From Excoecaria cochinchinensis (Eukaryota > Streptophyta > Magnoliopsida > Malpighiales > Euphorbiaceae), in the NCBI GenBank assembly GCA_947683425.1, contig CANTUQ010000007.1:3658001-3722000 (forward strand): a DNA stretch of 64,000 nt. The letters run 5' to 3'. The translations under genes and the position numbers were made by a program. Below the pieces are notes generated by a model that saw only the letters and a list, made by a program, of their open reading frames with translations, did no database searches and was not told where the DNA came from. This document shows positions 20,475-33,702 of this stretch, one piece after another. The first letter of the stretch is position 1, and each line of letters starts with the position of its first letter.

Positions 20475-23013
20475 CCAATAATAGCAAAGAATTCAGTATC
20501 TCTTTTTCTTGAAAAAGAAAAATTAAGAGAAATTTATTTATTAGGGCGAAGAAGAGAGTAGACGAAATTAATGAATGAATGCGTAAGAGTGAGTATGGTT
20601 GGTGAATATATATATAGAAGAGCAGCCAGTTTGAAAAATCAAAGTTGAAGTGTCAAAAGGGTTCTATTTGCTTGAAAGTGTGTGCGTGGAATAAGAAAAT
20701 ATGAGCTTCAAGGAATATACACAGAAAGATTTCAGAAATTACCGATTTAGAAAGGTTAAATTTGTGGGTCATTAAATTATTCATTTCTAAAGACTCAAAA
20801 ATCAACGTGTTAAAGTAGGACAGACCAATTCTTTTAATGACGATTCATTCATTACGTCCGAGTTGGGATAATATAAAGTTTTTTATTTTGATAATTACAA
20901 CTTTTCAGAGTTCAATAAAAAAATCAAATTTCTATTAATTAAAAAAATTATCAAACTATAACTATAATTCTAATTTCGAGTGGTCATTATATTTCAAACT
21001 TCTGGTCATCACTTAGGACTAGTTTTTTTTTTTAATATTTTTTGTTCATATTTTGAATACATGACCAGTCGACACTTTTTTAATTCCATGCAATCAACTC
21101 CCCAGTCGCCGTCAAATAATAGTAATAAATAAACTCGGTCGCAGTTGACGTTCACGTGCATGACCACATTGAAAACCAAAGGCCACGTAGCGAAAAGTAG
21201 TAAAGCATTATCTATCTTCTCATATTTTATAATGCCAATAATGTTGAACATAAATTATTCACTCAGCAGGAAGTGTCCACCTCAATGGAGATGTCAGTCT
21301 TCAATGCCTTCTATATCGGGGAGTATAGTCGGTAACAATTTTATTAATTACTATTAATATTCATTTTCCAATATTATTGACTATAAATTTAATCATTTTA
21401 TTTTTTTAATAACTAAAAGTGCCAAGAAATCAATATATTTGTTTTTAATATTATCTATAAATAAGTTTCTTCAAAAATGAAATATAATTAAATGTATTTA
21501 ATACAAGAGATAAAAAAAAATGTATATTTTTTTATAAAAAATAAATATGTATAAATTAAATAGCAATCTGTCGACCATTAATTAAAATTGTAACTAAAAA
21601 TCAATAATAATTTAAAAAATAAATTTTAATTCGATAGATCAATTAAAGAGCGAATTCATTCATCGGTAGTGCGCACACACCTTACTGTTTACAGTGTGCG
21701 CGCATTGCATATCACAGCTCATCAATTAACCAAAAATCTGATTCAATTTTGGAGCTTTTTTTAGTTAATGCATTTTCAGGTGACCTTCTCTCCACTTGCC
21801 TTCAAGGCCACTTTATTTAACACAACTGGTTATATGATTACGGATTTCAATGTATTAGTAGGATTTAATATGGCAAGTTAACATTTTATAATAATTTTGT
21901 GCAGTATTATATGAATACTGCTAATAATACTAATGATACCCTTTTCTATTGTGAGTTTTAATTGCCATCTTAATTAATACTTTTGAAAAAAATACAAATT
22001 TCATTTATCTGTCAATTTTATATTTTCAATACAATTTAAATTTTTTTATCTAATTTAATTTTTTTTTCAATATAAATTGATCAATTATATTTAAATTTGT
22101 GTATTAAAACACTCAATTTTATTTTACATTTAAGTATAATTAAATATTTGTTAATTATGGTCAACAAATAATAAAAAACGAGAGAAGTATCATTAAAAAA
22201 TATCGTAGCTTCACTGTCTAAATGGGATTGTAATAGCCAATAATTGAAGTTTTCCCTTTTAGTTTCATATATGACAAGCTGGCTTGAAAGATATAGCCAA
22301 TCAAACTCTCTCTCTCTGGTCCTCCTGGGACCACCTACTTACAAATATTATATTTGAGTACAAACAACATCTTTAAGTAAGGGGCATCTTCATGTTTGAT
22401 GCTTCCAACTTGCATCACAGCCACAAATTAGTTCAGTTAAGGCATTAAAGAAAAACCACAAAAAGGACAACACTTCAATGCATTGACAATGGACATTTCA
22501 CCAATTCTGATGGTGAACTGCATTTACCACTCCTCGTCGGTGTTTGTGGTAGTTGCCATCTTCAATCTATTGACAACACCAAGGGTAATTTGCTCAGATA
22601 GGGACATTGTGGGCATATTCACAGAAATTGAGGGACGATCTATGCAAATTACCTATAAATCCGGCCAACATGCCCGGAGTAGCACAGCCGGAGCCTCTGC
22701 CACAATAACATCTAACATATGATAGATTGTTTCTATAAAAATCTATGTTTTTATTGGAATATCCAAATTTGCAGCAAAATGAGAAATAACACTTTTGGAA
22801 AGAATCAAAGAAATCACTTATCTTTATAATACGATCAATGGCATCACGATCTTTTCTTTCCTTTTCTAGTTATTGAATAAAAAACTGGAAACAGACAACT
22901 TGACCAGAAGTGCATAACAGCAAACCTAGAGACCTTAGACTATACATGTCAAATGCTTAAACCATTCTAAATTCGCACAAAGATAAATAACTGTGTGAAT
23001 TAATTCGTCAGAT
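20475..23013. other. Intergenic region with an inverted MITE-like copy
   Basis: IQM4 promoter occupies the left; a CT run (22312-22320) and the CoA carrier 3' region the right. At about 21990-22200 an AT-rich segment carries the reverse complement of the MITE-like cores (attgatcaattatatttaa, caattttattttacattta). No gene is supported; the short frame at 22483-22722 has no family signature. Confidence 0.45.
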
Positions 23014-26000
23014 TTATCCAGTTGATATTGATTGGGACTTCTGTCGGGGTGGGATTCGGAGCCAAACCTTCATCATGTCATATGCAGTAAAGCCAATTGC
23101 GACTGAGGGAACAATCTGATAATGAAACAGTGAAAATCTGTCAGTATCAGAGCATAATCCTGATTGAACACAAATTAAGATTTTGCTTATTCCAAAAGGA
23201 TCGTGTGCTCAACAGTTCTACATCATGCATGCATGAAAGCATAATACTTTGATTTGTGTTAGTATTATGCATGAAAGCATAATACTAACAAGTGCAATTT
23301 ACTTTGATTCCTCAAATTATTGATAATGCCACCACTCTTTTCATCTTTTCTTTTCCCGGATGACTGGTCAAGACTTGCTATCCGAAATTTCCCAGTTGTT
23401 CTATTAAGTCATGCCAAGAAATCGTGTTTCAGGACAGGCATTGCAAATATAATAAATTAAGTTTTCAGACCCCTATCCAGATTGGAAATTAATGAATGGA
23501 AAAATGAACTGGAGATATTACTTGGTAGAACATACACATAAAGAAATAAAAATAATAAAAATACTAAAGTTGCATTCAGGATTTAAACAAAAAACCATTC
23601 AATGAAAATTCTTTATGGTTCTTTTTCTTAATTAAGTTTATCAACTCTGATTTGTTCAAGAGACAACTGAAATTAAACTCACCAAAATGAATTGGTAGAA
23701 GATGCAATTCCATATTTCATATCGTTTAATGGTTGTTTGCCAGGTCAATATTTCATGCAGAATAGAATCTTTTAACATTTTACTTTTAAGTGCACAAAAT
23801 GGTAAATAAACAAAACATACCTAGAAGCAAGCATGCCATGAGGACCTATATAGCTTACAAGAAGCAAGCAAGATTGCAATATATTACAATATCTTCATTG
23901 CAATATGCATTTGTGCCACATATGCTAAGGTGCAAAATTATTTTCATAATTAGAAAAAAAGAACTCTCATGAGCTATTAGCATTCTAATTAGATGCAATA
24001 TTGCACAGATATTACGTGATAATTCTATAGTAATAAATCAGATTGTAATGTACTAGCTCTATGGGTTACACATAAAAATGATCTCTTTTATCCCAAATTA
24101 AAATAGAAAATCATCAATTGATAGTACCTGACAAAAATCATTCTCATTACATCTAACTGCTCAAGAGTCACGCTTAAGATAATTATTAAGGATTTTTCTA
24201 ATACTAAACAAAAATATATAGATAGATATTAGGCAATCTAAAACATAAGGTATTCCAAGTAGAGAAAATTACCTTGATATAATTAATGCTCAAGCCAGCA
24301 AATAACTGTCTCCATCCTTGACTGCGGACTATAGTGGATAGCCCATCCCATGTGTTCTTATATCTGCCATGACCTTGATTCAAAGGTTGCAAATTTTCAA
24401 CCTGTAATAGAACATTCCACATCCACTTCAACACTTCAGATATCAGGATTACTTGTAAAACATAACATGTTGACATCAGATATTCTCTAAGCCAATTACA
24501 GAGCCATGCATATGAATATTACGACATGACAAAAGATCTCATTCTGAATTTGCAATCTAGTTACAGTGACATGGACTTGGTAAAGAATCTAGAAGGAGAA
24601 TCTTAACATAGCAATTACTTATAAGATTCACATTCATAAGAGCAAATTTAAAACCTAGATATACATTTAGACATCCACAATTGATACCTGCCCATATCTG
24701 CATTGAAGTAGGTTTCCGCCTTTCCGGCAAATATCCTAACCCGTCTACCATCAAAGTTTCAACCCATAAATTATTCATATGTAAAATAGGAAAGAAACAT
24801 AGAGCAATTATCCCACAACATAAATATGCTACTATCCAATGTTACCTGCATCTGTCTCCTAACAACATCTAATGGGTATGTGAAGGTCTGCCCAAGTAAC
24901 CCAGCTAGAGCTCCACAAGAAAGACGCATAGCAATTGACTTTTGGTGCTCTTCAGGAACATGTCTTTTAAGCTCCTCATAAACATAGAATTTCAAACCAG
25001 CATAAGGAAGGATACCGGTAAGAGTTGGACCTGCTCATACCACAGAAACATCAACGTAATCACTGACCCTTTGAAAATTCTACATGAACCAATCAGTGAA
25101 CATAGTATTGACATAAATAGTGAACACAAGCATGGCTTGGCTCAAGCTGAGACCAAATTAAGGAACTATAGATTAGTTTCTCAACTCTCATCTCAAGCCT
25201 TGACAACCATCAGGCTATGAAAAGAACCTAAGCCAGGCCACACAATTTAAAACCAACTAAATAATCCTATCAGGATTGGGTTGAGCTTTGCCAAGTCCGT
25301 GGCTGACCAGGAAAAAGTAGTTTGGTCTTAGATTCAGGCTATTTCAGCCAACTCAAGCCTTCTTAAATAAAATGGACCTATTGAACTTGACTTGACAACC
25401 TTGCCTATAAGCAAACCCTGCTGTGAATGTTCCAAAGCACAGAAGATATGCTCACCTACTCCTCGATACAGTGCACGTATTCCCCCTTCCTTGTAGACAC
25501 TTGTAAGTACATCTTTTAAGCCACCATAAACAGGTTGTGCACAAAAACTTTTCATGCCACCTTTGAAACTTGCACTTCTATCCACGACCTACTCAACCAT
25601 CAGAATGAAACTAAAATGAGGACAAAAGATAATACATCTTTCTCTAACATCTTAATAACAATTGAGGAACTCTTGATAGATAGTAGGCACTTATTCCAAA
25701 CAATCACATGCAAGTTCTAGAAGTTCAATTGATGATATTTTTACTTCAAAAGAAATGTTGCCATGAATTTAGAATTCTCGTTGCACCAACATAGAGGGGA
25801 ATTTAGCTAGAATAAACTCATCAAAAGGCAGAAAGATTTATAACATTGCACCAAGGAATTTAGTCAGAATAACCTTATCAAAAGGCAGAAAAATTTATAA
25901 CAAAATTCTTTCACCATATAGCAATTTGTCATCACGATAAACAAAGACAAGAATCCCTAACTATTAAAAAAGTAAAAACCAGTCATGACATATAATAGAA

Positions 26001-27094
26001 CTGAAGCTTGTCAATGACACAGAACAAAGTTTATAATTGGCTAGTCTTCAAACTAAAACCCCAGGACGTTCACTATAACTCAAATATAAGGAAATACCTC
26101 AGCAACAAGCATGCCAGCTAATTACCTGATAAGCAAGTTTAGTACGAGCCAAATCTAAGGGATATGTACACAAAACTGCTGTCCCTCCAGCCACTGACCC
26201 AGCTAATAAATCTATAACAGGTCCTGAACCCAGAGCAGGGCAATTATTCAAGATCCAACAGCGATACTGCTCATATGCCATAAAATGTAATGCTGCATAA
26301 GGAACAATCCGAATGACGCTAGCTCCGTTACCCCTATGAAAAAACATAATCATGAATTACTACAAATGTCTTCGTGCTAAAGATAAAAGATGAAGAAATA
26401 AACCAACTCACTTGTAAAAGCCTAGGAAGCCCTCATGCTTGAATAATTTCTTCAAGGAATTAAACACCCCGAGAGATTGAAATCCGACAGTTCTTGTCTG
26501 TAAAATAAAGGGAGAATTAGGAAAATTACAAAGAAAGAAAGTTGATTGGAAAAATTAGAAGACAGTTCAAGTATGACTTTATTGTAATTGACTTAAGCTC
26601 AACAATTTTCACATTTTCTACAATCATGCCATTTATAAGTGAGTGGCTCCAAAGGGAAAATTAAGTTCAACCTGACACCTTTTAGGTACTCCTTATGTAA
26701 TTGTACAAGATTGGCTCCTTCTGAGTGCTTGTTATTATTTGACATGATTTATTTTCACCAAAAATATGCATATAAATCATTATTCTCAAAATCGTTCCAA
26801 GACAAATGCATCGGATTCAGTCCAACCAAACAACGATAATCCAAAGAAATAATCATTCACATTAAATCCACAAAATTGATTGATAGGAGCATGAAGCTTC
26901 ACCTGAAAAAGTATTTTAGTCCTTTCAAGGGGTGCAATGGCAGTCTTGGCAAATCCTCCTGCAGCTCCACCAGCAATAAGCTCTTTAACATAAACAGGCA
27001 TAGTGTCAAGGAAACAAACCTCAGTGACAGAGGGGGAACCCTCAACTAAATCTGCCATGCCAGAGGAAAATGCAGACCCTTGCGAAGAACTCAT
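23014..27094 (-). CDS. CoAc: Mitochondrial coenzyme A carrier (SLC25 family, CoAc1/CoAc2 type)
   Basis: Seven exons (27094-26903, 26497-26412, 26333-26126, 25588-25456, 25030-24846, 24401-24273, 23115-23014) give 344 residues. Three mitochondrial-carrier repeats are visible with signatures PLERTK (about 53), PLDLAR (about 154) and PLDVVR (about 259). Each is followed by the matching-helix motif, e.g. GFYKGNGASVIRIVPYAAL and LFAGLSINYIKIVPSVAI. The family has six membrane helices in the inner mitochondrial membrane. The full sequence resembles plant CoA carriers that import CoA into the matrix. All exons join in phase. Assignment within SLC25 is from memory of the Arabidopsis proteins; an ADP/ATP-like carrier is less likely. 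Confidence 0.9.
23257..23290. repeat. Perfect 14-bp inverted repeat with 6-base loop
   Basis: TGTTAGTATTATGC, then ATGAAA, then GCATAATACTAACA. A direct copy of 'gcatgaaagcataatac' lies 37 bases upstream (23230). It lies in the last intron of the CoA carrier. As RNA it would form a stable hairpin on either strand. Confidence 0.85.
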
Positions 27095-28498
27095 CTCAAT
27101 AACTTCAGCTCAATCTACCAATAACTTTATAAACTCAATGAATACCAATTATCCACCCTGAAGATTGAAAAATTCCTTATCCCATCTATCTCTAGGGATA
27201 CAAAAAACAAAGACCTTTTGTTCAATTGGTAGTTCCAACAGCTTGAGAACACCCAGAGGTGAATTGGGCAAGTTCACAAGCACATTCTCATCACCGACAA
27301 TAACAAGATACATCAACAGAAACGGAGAAACCGATCACACAAAATCAAGGTAGCAAATCCGTCAATTCTGCAAGTCTCCCATAGATCTATGCTGAAACCC
27401 AATTCAAAATTAAAAATCCAACCAAGAAGATCAAATAACCAGCACGCTTCCAGCTAAAGCAAAAATCTCATCGATTTAAATAAAAAATCATCCAAACCCT
27501 TTTCTTGAATTGATCCAAAAAGCAAGGAGGTTCAATCAAACAAAGCCAGAATACTCCAAAGTAATGAAATTTAGATTCCGCCCACTAAATATGAATAAAA
27601 ATAACGAGTCTTGACGTAGAATTCGTTGAAGAGACCTACCCCGAAGACTAGATTGCCTCAGAGAAGAACAAAATTCAGAGTGGAATATAATCCCGTTCTC
27701 CAATTTCCGGCAGGCGGGGAGTTTCTCCAACCATTTCTTTGTGCTTTTGTTCCCCTTTTGTCGCGCACTCTCGTGTTTCTTTCCTGTTTTCTTCCGAAGT
27801 GTGGGCTCTTATCAAATTATAAAATCGAAAATTTAAAACAGATGTCGTGTGCATTTGAATTTCCTTCCGGTTTTTCACGAGTCCAATAAAGCTTTTCTGC
27901 TTTTTTTTTTCCCTCCTTTATTTTCTAATGACAAAGTCACCTACTTAACGACTGACAACTAGTAGAAAAGGCAAGAAGGAAAAAAAAAAAAAATCGAATA
28001 TACATTTTCCCCTCTCAAACTCGAATATACCTTTTTCATTACCAAAATAGTTGAATATTCAGAATTTACTAAATTCAAATTTAACATTTTAGAAAATTAA
28101 ACCGTTTCAAATTGATTATGATTTAATTCTCATTTCTTACCTAAAAAATTATTACTATAATTTTTTTTAAGTTTTTAATTCTTTAATTCGTAAATTCAAT
28201 TAATAATTAATATCTCACTTTTTTTTTTAAATAATCAATCTACAATTTATTTTTAAATTTAATTTATTAACTTCGATTTGTCAAGATAAATATTTTAATT
28301 TAGTTCATTAATTATCAGTTTGTTTTTTGTTATAATGATTAACCAATTGAATTTAGTAGTTAATTAATGGTTAATGAAGCACATTTAAATATTGATTTTT
28401 AAATAGACTATATTTAGAAAATAGTGTAAACTATTTAACCAATCCATGTTTCCCTTTATACATGACAGCCTAGGAATTACATTTAGCGAGAGTTGTTC
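27095..28498. other. CoA carrier promoter and 5' UTR, then AT-rich spacer
   Basis: The carrier's 5' UTR and promoter extend upstream on the minus strand to about 27.8 kb, and a 5' UTR intron is possible. Beyond 27.9 kb the DNA is AT-rich spacer. Short frames on both strands here have no family signature. Confidence 0.4.
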
Positions 28499-28506
28499 CT
28501 AGCCTA

Positions 28507-29427
28507 AGGATGAGCATGGACAGGTTAACCGGTACATGAGTAAAAAAAAATCAGCCCATTAATTATCAGTTTTTTAAAATTACTAATAATTAATCAGTCC
28601 ATTACTATCGATTAATCAGTTTATCGGTTTTGAATTTTTGGATCGGTTAACCACTATAATTATAAGATGTATTCATAAAATAATTAAAATGTCCAAAATA
28701 CTTAAAAATAAAAATTAGAAACCAAATATAATTTAATATAATATTCAAATTATAAATATAAACTAAAAATATTGTATCAATATGCATGTATAGGATATAA
28801 AAATGAAATAAATGGAAAAATTGTAATTTATTAATTTTATTAAATATTAATTATTACTTGCAACGAAATTTTTTATTTTCAAAACGAAATATATTTAATT
28901 CGAATTATAAGTGTTAAATATTACCTATAAGAATATTAAAATCAACATTCCACATTTTAATTGAATATTATTTATCATATTAAATTTTAATAATTTAAAT
29001 ATAAAATATTTTAATTAAAGATTTAAAATTATTAAATTAATTACAATTAGAAATTAATTATATATATTAAAAAGCTTGAAAAGTAAAAAAATTTTGTGTG
29101 CGTGGAAATAAACGTCAATTACAGATGTAACTTTCGTTAATATATTAATGTTATATAACTTTTCGAATATATTATGATTTTCATTATTGAAAAATTGATA
29201 AATCAATAAATAATAATAAATACTAAATATGAACATAATGAATAATTAATAAATTAATTAAAAATTTGATTTTCGGTTCGGTTAACTGGTTACATGAGGT
29301 AAAACTATTAACCAATCCATTAATATCAAACCATTAATCAGTCCATTATAATCGATTAACTAGTCTATCAGTTCAATTTTGGACCGGTTAACCGCATCAA
29401 TTAATCGGTTTTTTTTCTCACCCCTAA
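28507..29427. mobile_element. hAT-like MITE, about 0.92 kb
   Basis: The left end reads AGGATGAGCA and the right end TCACCCCTAA, inverse of TTAGGGGTGA. The flanks are ctagccta and ctagccct, an 8-bp duplication matching at six positions. A 58-base segment with the core 'aatcagtccatta...cgattaa...ggttaacc' is present near both ends (28598-28657 and 29335-29394) as direct repeats. It is non-coding. Confidence 0.6.
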
Positions 29428-30042
29428 CTAGCCCTCTCTTTTGGTCGCTATAGTTATAAAAAAAAAAAAAAATGTCATTACTTGGTAAACTATCTTAAAA
29501 AAATTGCAGCTGGTATATGTCAAGGCAGATTGTAGGCCCGATTTGCAGCTGGTATATTACTCACATCTGATTATTGTGCTTTGCTGCATGAGTTGCACAA
29601 GGTGAGCCGTACGTACATCATCATATAAAATTTGCTCCCCATTTTGTGATGATACTTGGGCACAGACAATCATATAAATTTGATTAGCAGTATTAATTGT
29701 ATACAATTCTTGGCTATATCCATTGAATGATCAGATGTGAGCAATAAATAATTAATGGACGATTCCTGAGAAAACTATATAAAGGAAGCAGTAATTCATA
29801 GCCTAGCCACTGGAAATTATTTTGGTTAGCACATCAATGTTTTTATATATATGAGAAAAAATTCAATCAAAATTGTAGAAAATTTAAGCCCTTAATTTAC
29901 TAATCTAAGTAACATCAAAACAAAACACAACATTAATTATTTGTGTCCTACCTGCAAAATCAAAATGATACCATGTTCTACCAAACCAAACATATTATCA
30001 TTAGAAAATCTAAAAAAAAAATAATATTGAAGAAAACTGCCA
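29428..30042. other. Downstream region of the unknown membrane protein
   Basis: AT-rich, with an A tract at about 29457-29472. No gene is supported. Confidence 0.4.
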
Positions 30043-30714
30043 TTAATTACTCTCCATTTTTTTGTCAGAGAAAGAATTAAAAGAATATGGAGTTTTAGGA
30101 TGATAAGCAGAGATTCTGTTTCCTTTTGGATCATAAATAACACCTTCATCTTCATCAGATACTTTACACTTTTCTCCTAATATAATCGTCTTTGTCCACA
30201 CTGAATCCTCTGTTTTCAGTTTCCCAGTTAATCTCATTCCCTCTTTTCTTGCCAACGACATGCTTCTTGGGATTTTCATGCTTATGTTCTTCGCCAGATT
30301 CTTGGTCGATAATGACTTTTTTAGTGCACCGTTTTTGCTTGGAAATGCCTCTTTTAATCGCTCATACGACGGCATTGACACTTGTGTCGTTTTCTTCTGA
30401 GTTTCCTTCTCTTTTGCTTCTTTTAATGAATCAATTATCTCCATTACTGCTTCTTGGCCCACCACAGACTTCGGATTTTCTGCTTCCTTTGTCGCCGGTA
30501 CTGTTGGTGATGATAATGATGAATTATTCGGGTGATTCTGGTTCTCTTCTTTTCTAATATTTGACGGAGATTCTGATTTTCTTTTGAACCTAACGCCGCA
30601 TAGAATCGCTGATATAGCAATTGCCGCCGCCATTCCTGCGAGGAAAACGGACAGTGAAAGTGTTTGATGAAATGTTTGTGAGGGATCATTAGCTATAGGG
30701 ATTTTTCTTCCCAT
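30043..30714 (-). CDS. Plant-specific single-pass membrane protein of unknown function
   Basis: A single exon encodes 223 residues. A hydrophobic segment (about residues 22-42, LSVFLAGMAAAIAISAILCG) is followed by a basic RFKRK, so the protein is probably anchored with the tail in the cytosol. A polar Ser/Asn/Lys-rich linker follows, then a Ser/Lys/Arg-rich block (LKKSLSTKNLAKNISMK, PRSMSLARKEG). The C-terminus has a compact motif, GVIYDPKGNRISAYHPKTP, that I associate with small unannotated plant proteins. Function is unknown. Length, codon use and a clean ATG preceded by a 5' UTR-like stretch support a real gene. Confidence 0.8.
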   Translation of the reverse strand: MGRKIPIANDPSQTFHQTLSLSVFLAGMAAAIAISAILCGVRFKRKSESPSNIRKEENQNHPNNSSLSSPTVPATKEAENPKSVVGQEAVMEIIDSLKEAKEKETQKKTTQVSMPSYERLKEAFPSKNGALKKSLSTKNLAKNISMKIPRSMSLARKEGMRLTGKLKTEDSVWTKTIILGEKCKVSDEDEGVIYDPKGNRISAYHPKTPYSFNSFSDKKMESN

Positions 30715-31843
30715 AACTGATTAAAGCCAAAAACTTTAACTAGTTGCTAATTTTCTTTTTCAAGAATTTTCTCGGGACAAAAATGGAGAGAAAGAAAATT
30801 TTGAATTTGGACAAGTTTGGGTTATTGTACCCAAAATGGAATACTTGTATTTAGGAATGACGGGAAATTAAGAGGCAGAGGTGAAGAGCCATAGTTGCAA
30901 TTTCCATACTTTTTCTTTACTTCTCTAATATAGTAAAACCCTTTTGGATGGTGGCCGTTAAGTTAGTTACATGATTTTTAGGGACCTAATAATAATATAA
31001 GGATGATTTGGATATTCCAATATCATATCCAGATAGATTAACACCAGCAAATAAAAAATTAATATAAGAAAAAAAAACAATATACGATACCTGAATACTG
31101 TATGGTCCAATTATAGCTTACCATGGATGCATAACTTTCAATGGTTGCAATTTTGACTGTAATTAATTACCATATTTTGAAATTTTAATATGATAACATT
31201 TTTCAAATCCATTGTCAACTCTAATTATTGACTTTATTGGGCTATTCTCTACTCTAACTGTTTGACTTAATTGGGTTTATTCAATCTAATTGTTTGACTT
31301 AATTGGGCATTTCTAAAAAGGCCTCAAGTCTTATATATTAATTTCAGTTTCGTTCGCTTATATATGCAAACCAAACTGATTAATAACTGAAATTAATAGT
31401 TGCACGAAAACTCTACGTTTGAATTTATCAATCCAACTGATAGCATAGCATGTTATTTTATTAAAAAAATATTACTATAATACCAATAGTTGTTGGTTTG
31501 AATGATAAAAATTTAATTATTTTAAGCGATATTCTTTTCTATTATAAATTTAATAGTATCTGATTTTAAATTAATTGATTTTATAAATTTATAAATCGAA
31601 TTGAATACCGAAAGTTCGTGGATAAAAAAAATACTGTAAAAAATTTCATATGCTAATATTAGATTATTTAGGTGTCCATATAATATTTTATCAAGTTTCC
31701 GAATTAAAGTCATAGTACCATGGGTTGTTTACTTGTTTTACTTAATTTTTATTAAATCTATTTTAACCTTTTTTTTTTATATTTTGTAATTTTATTTAAT
31801 AGTAATATTTTGATTTTTTTTTATATCTTGGTTTCAATAATTA

Positions 31844-31889
<46 letters not shown>
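31844..31889. repeat. (TA)n microsatellite
   Basis: About 23 uninterrupted TA units. Confidence 0.95.
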
Positions 31890-31892
<3 letters not shown>

Positions 31893-32086
31893 CATTGAAT
31901 TTGAAAAATTTTATTATTCATATACATTAGTATTGGCAAAAATAATTATATCGAGAGAACAATAAAATTAGATAAAACTAAAAAAAGTAACAAAACACTG
32001 AAATAGTAATATTCGCATCAAGTTTTTGTATTAAAATAAAAGACTCTGCTCTTTGCACACGGCCACCTATTTTCTACAGCAACTAA

Positions 32087-32089
<3 letters not shown>

Positions 32090-32132
<43 letters not shown>
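32090..32132. repeat. (ATT)n microsatellite
   Basis: About 14 uninterrupted ATT units. Confidence 0.95.
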
Positions 32133-32133
<1 letters not shown>

Positions 32134-32187
32134 TACGTAGAAACAACATAAACTTTATTCATTATTAACTTCTAAGTTTTCTATATA

Positions 32188-32406
32188 CTCCATCCGTTTT
32201 TTATTATTTGTCATTTTTGTTGTTTTCACTAAAATTAGAAAGTATTAATTAGCCTTAAATTTAAAATAAAATTGAATAATTTAAAATAAAATTAAATCTA
32301 ATTGGTCAACTTGCATTAAAAAAAAATAAATTAAAAAAATAAAATTAAATTGTATTAAAAATTTAAATTTTATTTAAAAATAACAGATAAAAAGAAACGG
32401 AATGAG
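32188..32406. mobile_element. Stowaway-type MITE, 219 bp
   Basis: The ends CTCCATCCGTTTTTT and AAGAAACGGAATGAG are imperfect inverted repeats, and a TA dinucleotide flanks each side (32186-32187 and 32407-32408). These are the marks of Tc1/mariner-derived Stowaway MITEs. The interior is AT-rich and shares cores with four or five other segments in the window. Confidence 0.8.
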
Positions 32407-33229
32407 TAATTATTAACTCTAATTCTTTTTTAGATCAACTCTAATTATTTTGTTTATTCATTTTGAAAAAAAAAATTGTTAATATTTATCACCCGCTTAA
32501 ATATTCTATATATATTGAATAGAATGGTAGGATAGATAAATAAAAAATACAGATTATAATATCACACTCTTAGGTGTTCTGTATACTTGAAAAAAAAATT
32601 ATGGGTCTAATAACCTAGTGCATCACAAATAAATAAAAATTAGTTATAATTATTTTTTTTTGAGAATATTAGTTATAATTATGCTAAATTCCAACTTATT
32701 ACCTGTGATAATCCATTTTTTTAGATATATATATTAATATTATTTATTAATTATATTATTTTTGATAAAGATAATTTCCTTTGAAAATATTTTAATTTAA
32801 ATAAAACAGTTTATCTAAATCCCTATCTTTTAGAATTCTAATCCAATTAAACTCTTACTTCTACTTCCTATATGGTACAATTTTTCTATACGTTATTTTT
32901 TTCCTATTCTGTTTTTTTAAAAAAAAAAGAGAAAAAAATTATGCATCTTTTTTTATATTCTGAAAAATTCGATATCGCTGTTTATCTCATTCAATCGTAA
33001 GTTTTCATATATTATATTTATTTTTTTCTTTCTTCTTAATTTTTGATCTATTGTTAATGATTCATTCTTTGGTGCTATATTTTACACGTCTTTTTGATAA
33101 TAGTGTCACTTGCAAATATTTTGTACACAAATTCCGGTGTTATTCCCTTTCAAAATTCTTCGGATATGTTAATATTATAATTATTATCAAGAATTTTGTA
33201 ATTGTTATTTTATTATATAATATTAATTA
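32407..33229. other. AT-rich spacer left of the gypsy element
   Basis: No gene or clear repeat. Long A/T tracts are common. Confidence 0.5.
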
Positions 33230-33234
33230 GTATG

Positions 33235-33702
33235 TGATAAATCCAAAAATGTCTTTATCTGTAGGAGAGAGGTCGCTCCGATCGGATGAGATAACCCTGC
33301 AGTAAGAAGAGCCCGGTCGGACCAGGCGTGAGCACTCCGAAGCTTAAGTTAGTAGCTTAGAGAGAGAATGTGCTTTAGAGAGATAATGGTGTGAATTCAA
33401 TACCTGGTACCATCGTTGGCTGGACTATTTATAAGAGATAGTCGAGGGGCACTTGAGTGCCTAGGGAGTGATTACTGGCTGTCAGAGTAGGTATCCGGCG
33501 ACATGACAGGGAGCAGACGGTAGGCATGGGCGCTACCTTGTGTCAGGCGGCTGATGGGACTGGCGGTCACATCAGCCGATCGGGCATGTGTGCTGCCTAG
33601 GAGCTCGTGTCTGATACCTTTAGCTGATGGGCTTTGGGCCTTGCCAGTTTAAATGGGCCGACAGGATGGGCCTTAGAGCAAATGATATTTGCTGGGTTAT
33701 CA
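33235..33702 (-). repeat. 3' LTR of the gypsy element
   Basis: 468 bp, differing by eye from the other LTR at four substitutions and no indels. On the element's strand it starts TGATAACCC. A TATAAATA box lies at about 33425-33433. Confidence 0.95.

Larger units (their letters stand above)
30715..32185. other. AT-rich intergenic region with microsatellites
   Basis: Upstream of the membrane-protein gene. It holds a (TA)n tract (31844-31889) and an (ATT)n tract (32090-32132). Two short direct repeats 'attgtttgacttaattggg' (near 31253-31275 and 31278-31305) are also seen. No gene is supported. Confidence 0.5.

Noticed and set aside
22483..22722. Plus-strand frame of 79 residues
   Set aside because: No recognisable domain; lies in spacer downstream of the CoA carrier.
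27626..27889. Overlapping frames on both strands near the CoA carrier 5' region
   Set aside because: Mirror frames in a 5' UTR/promoter with no family signature.
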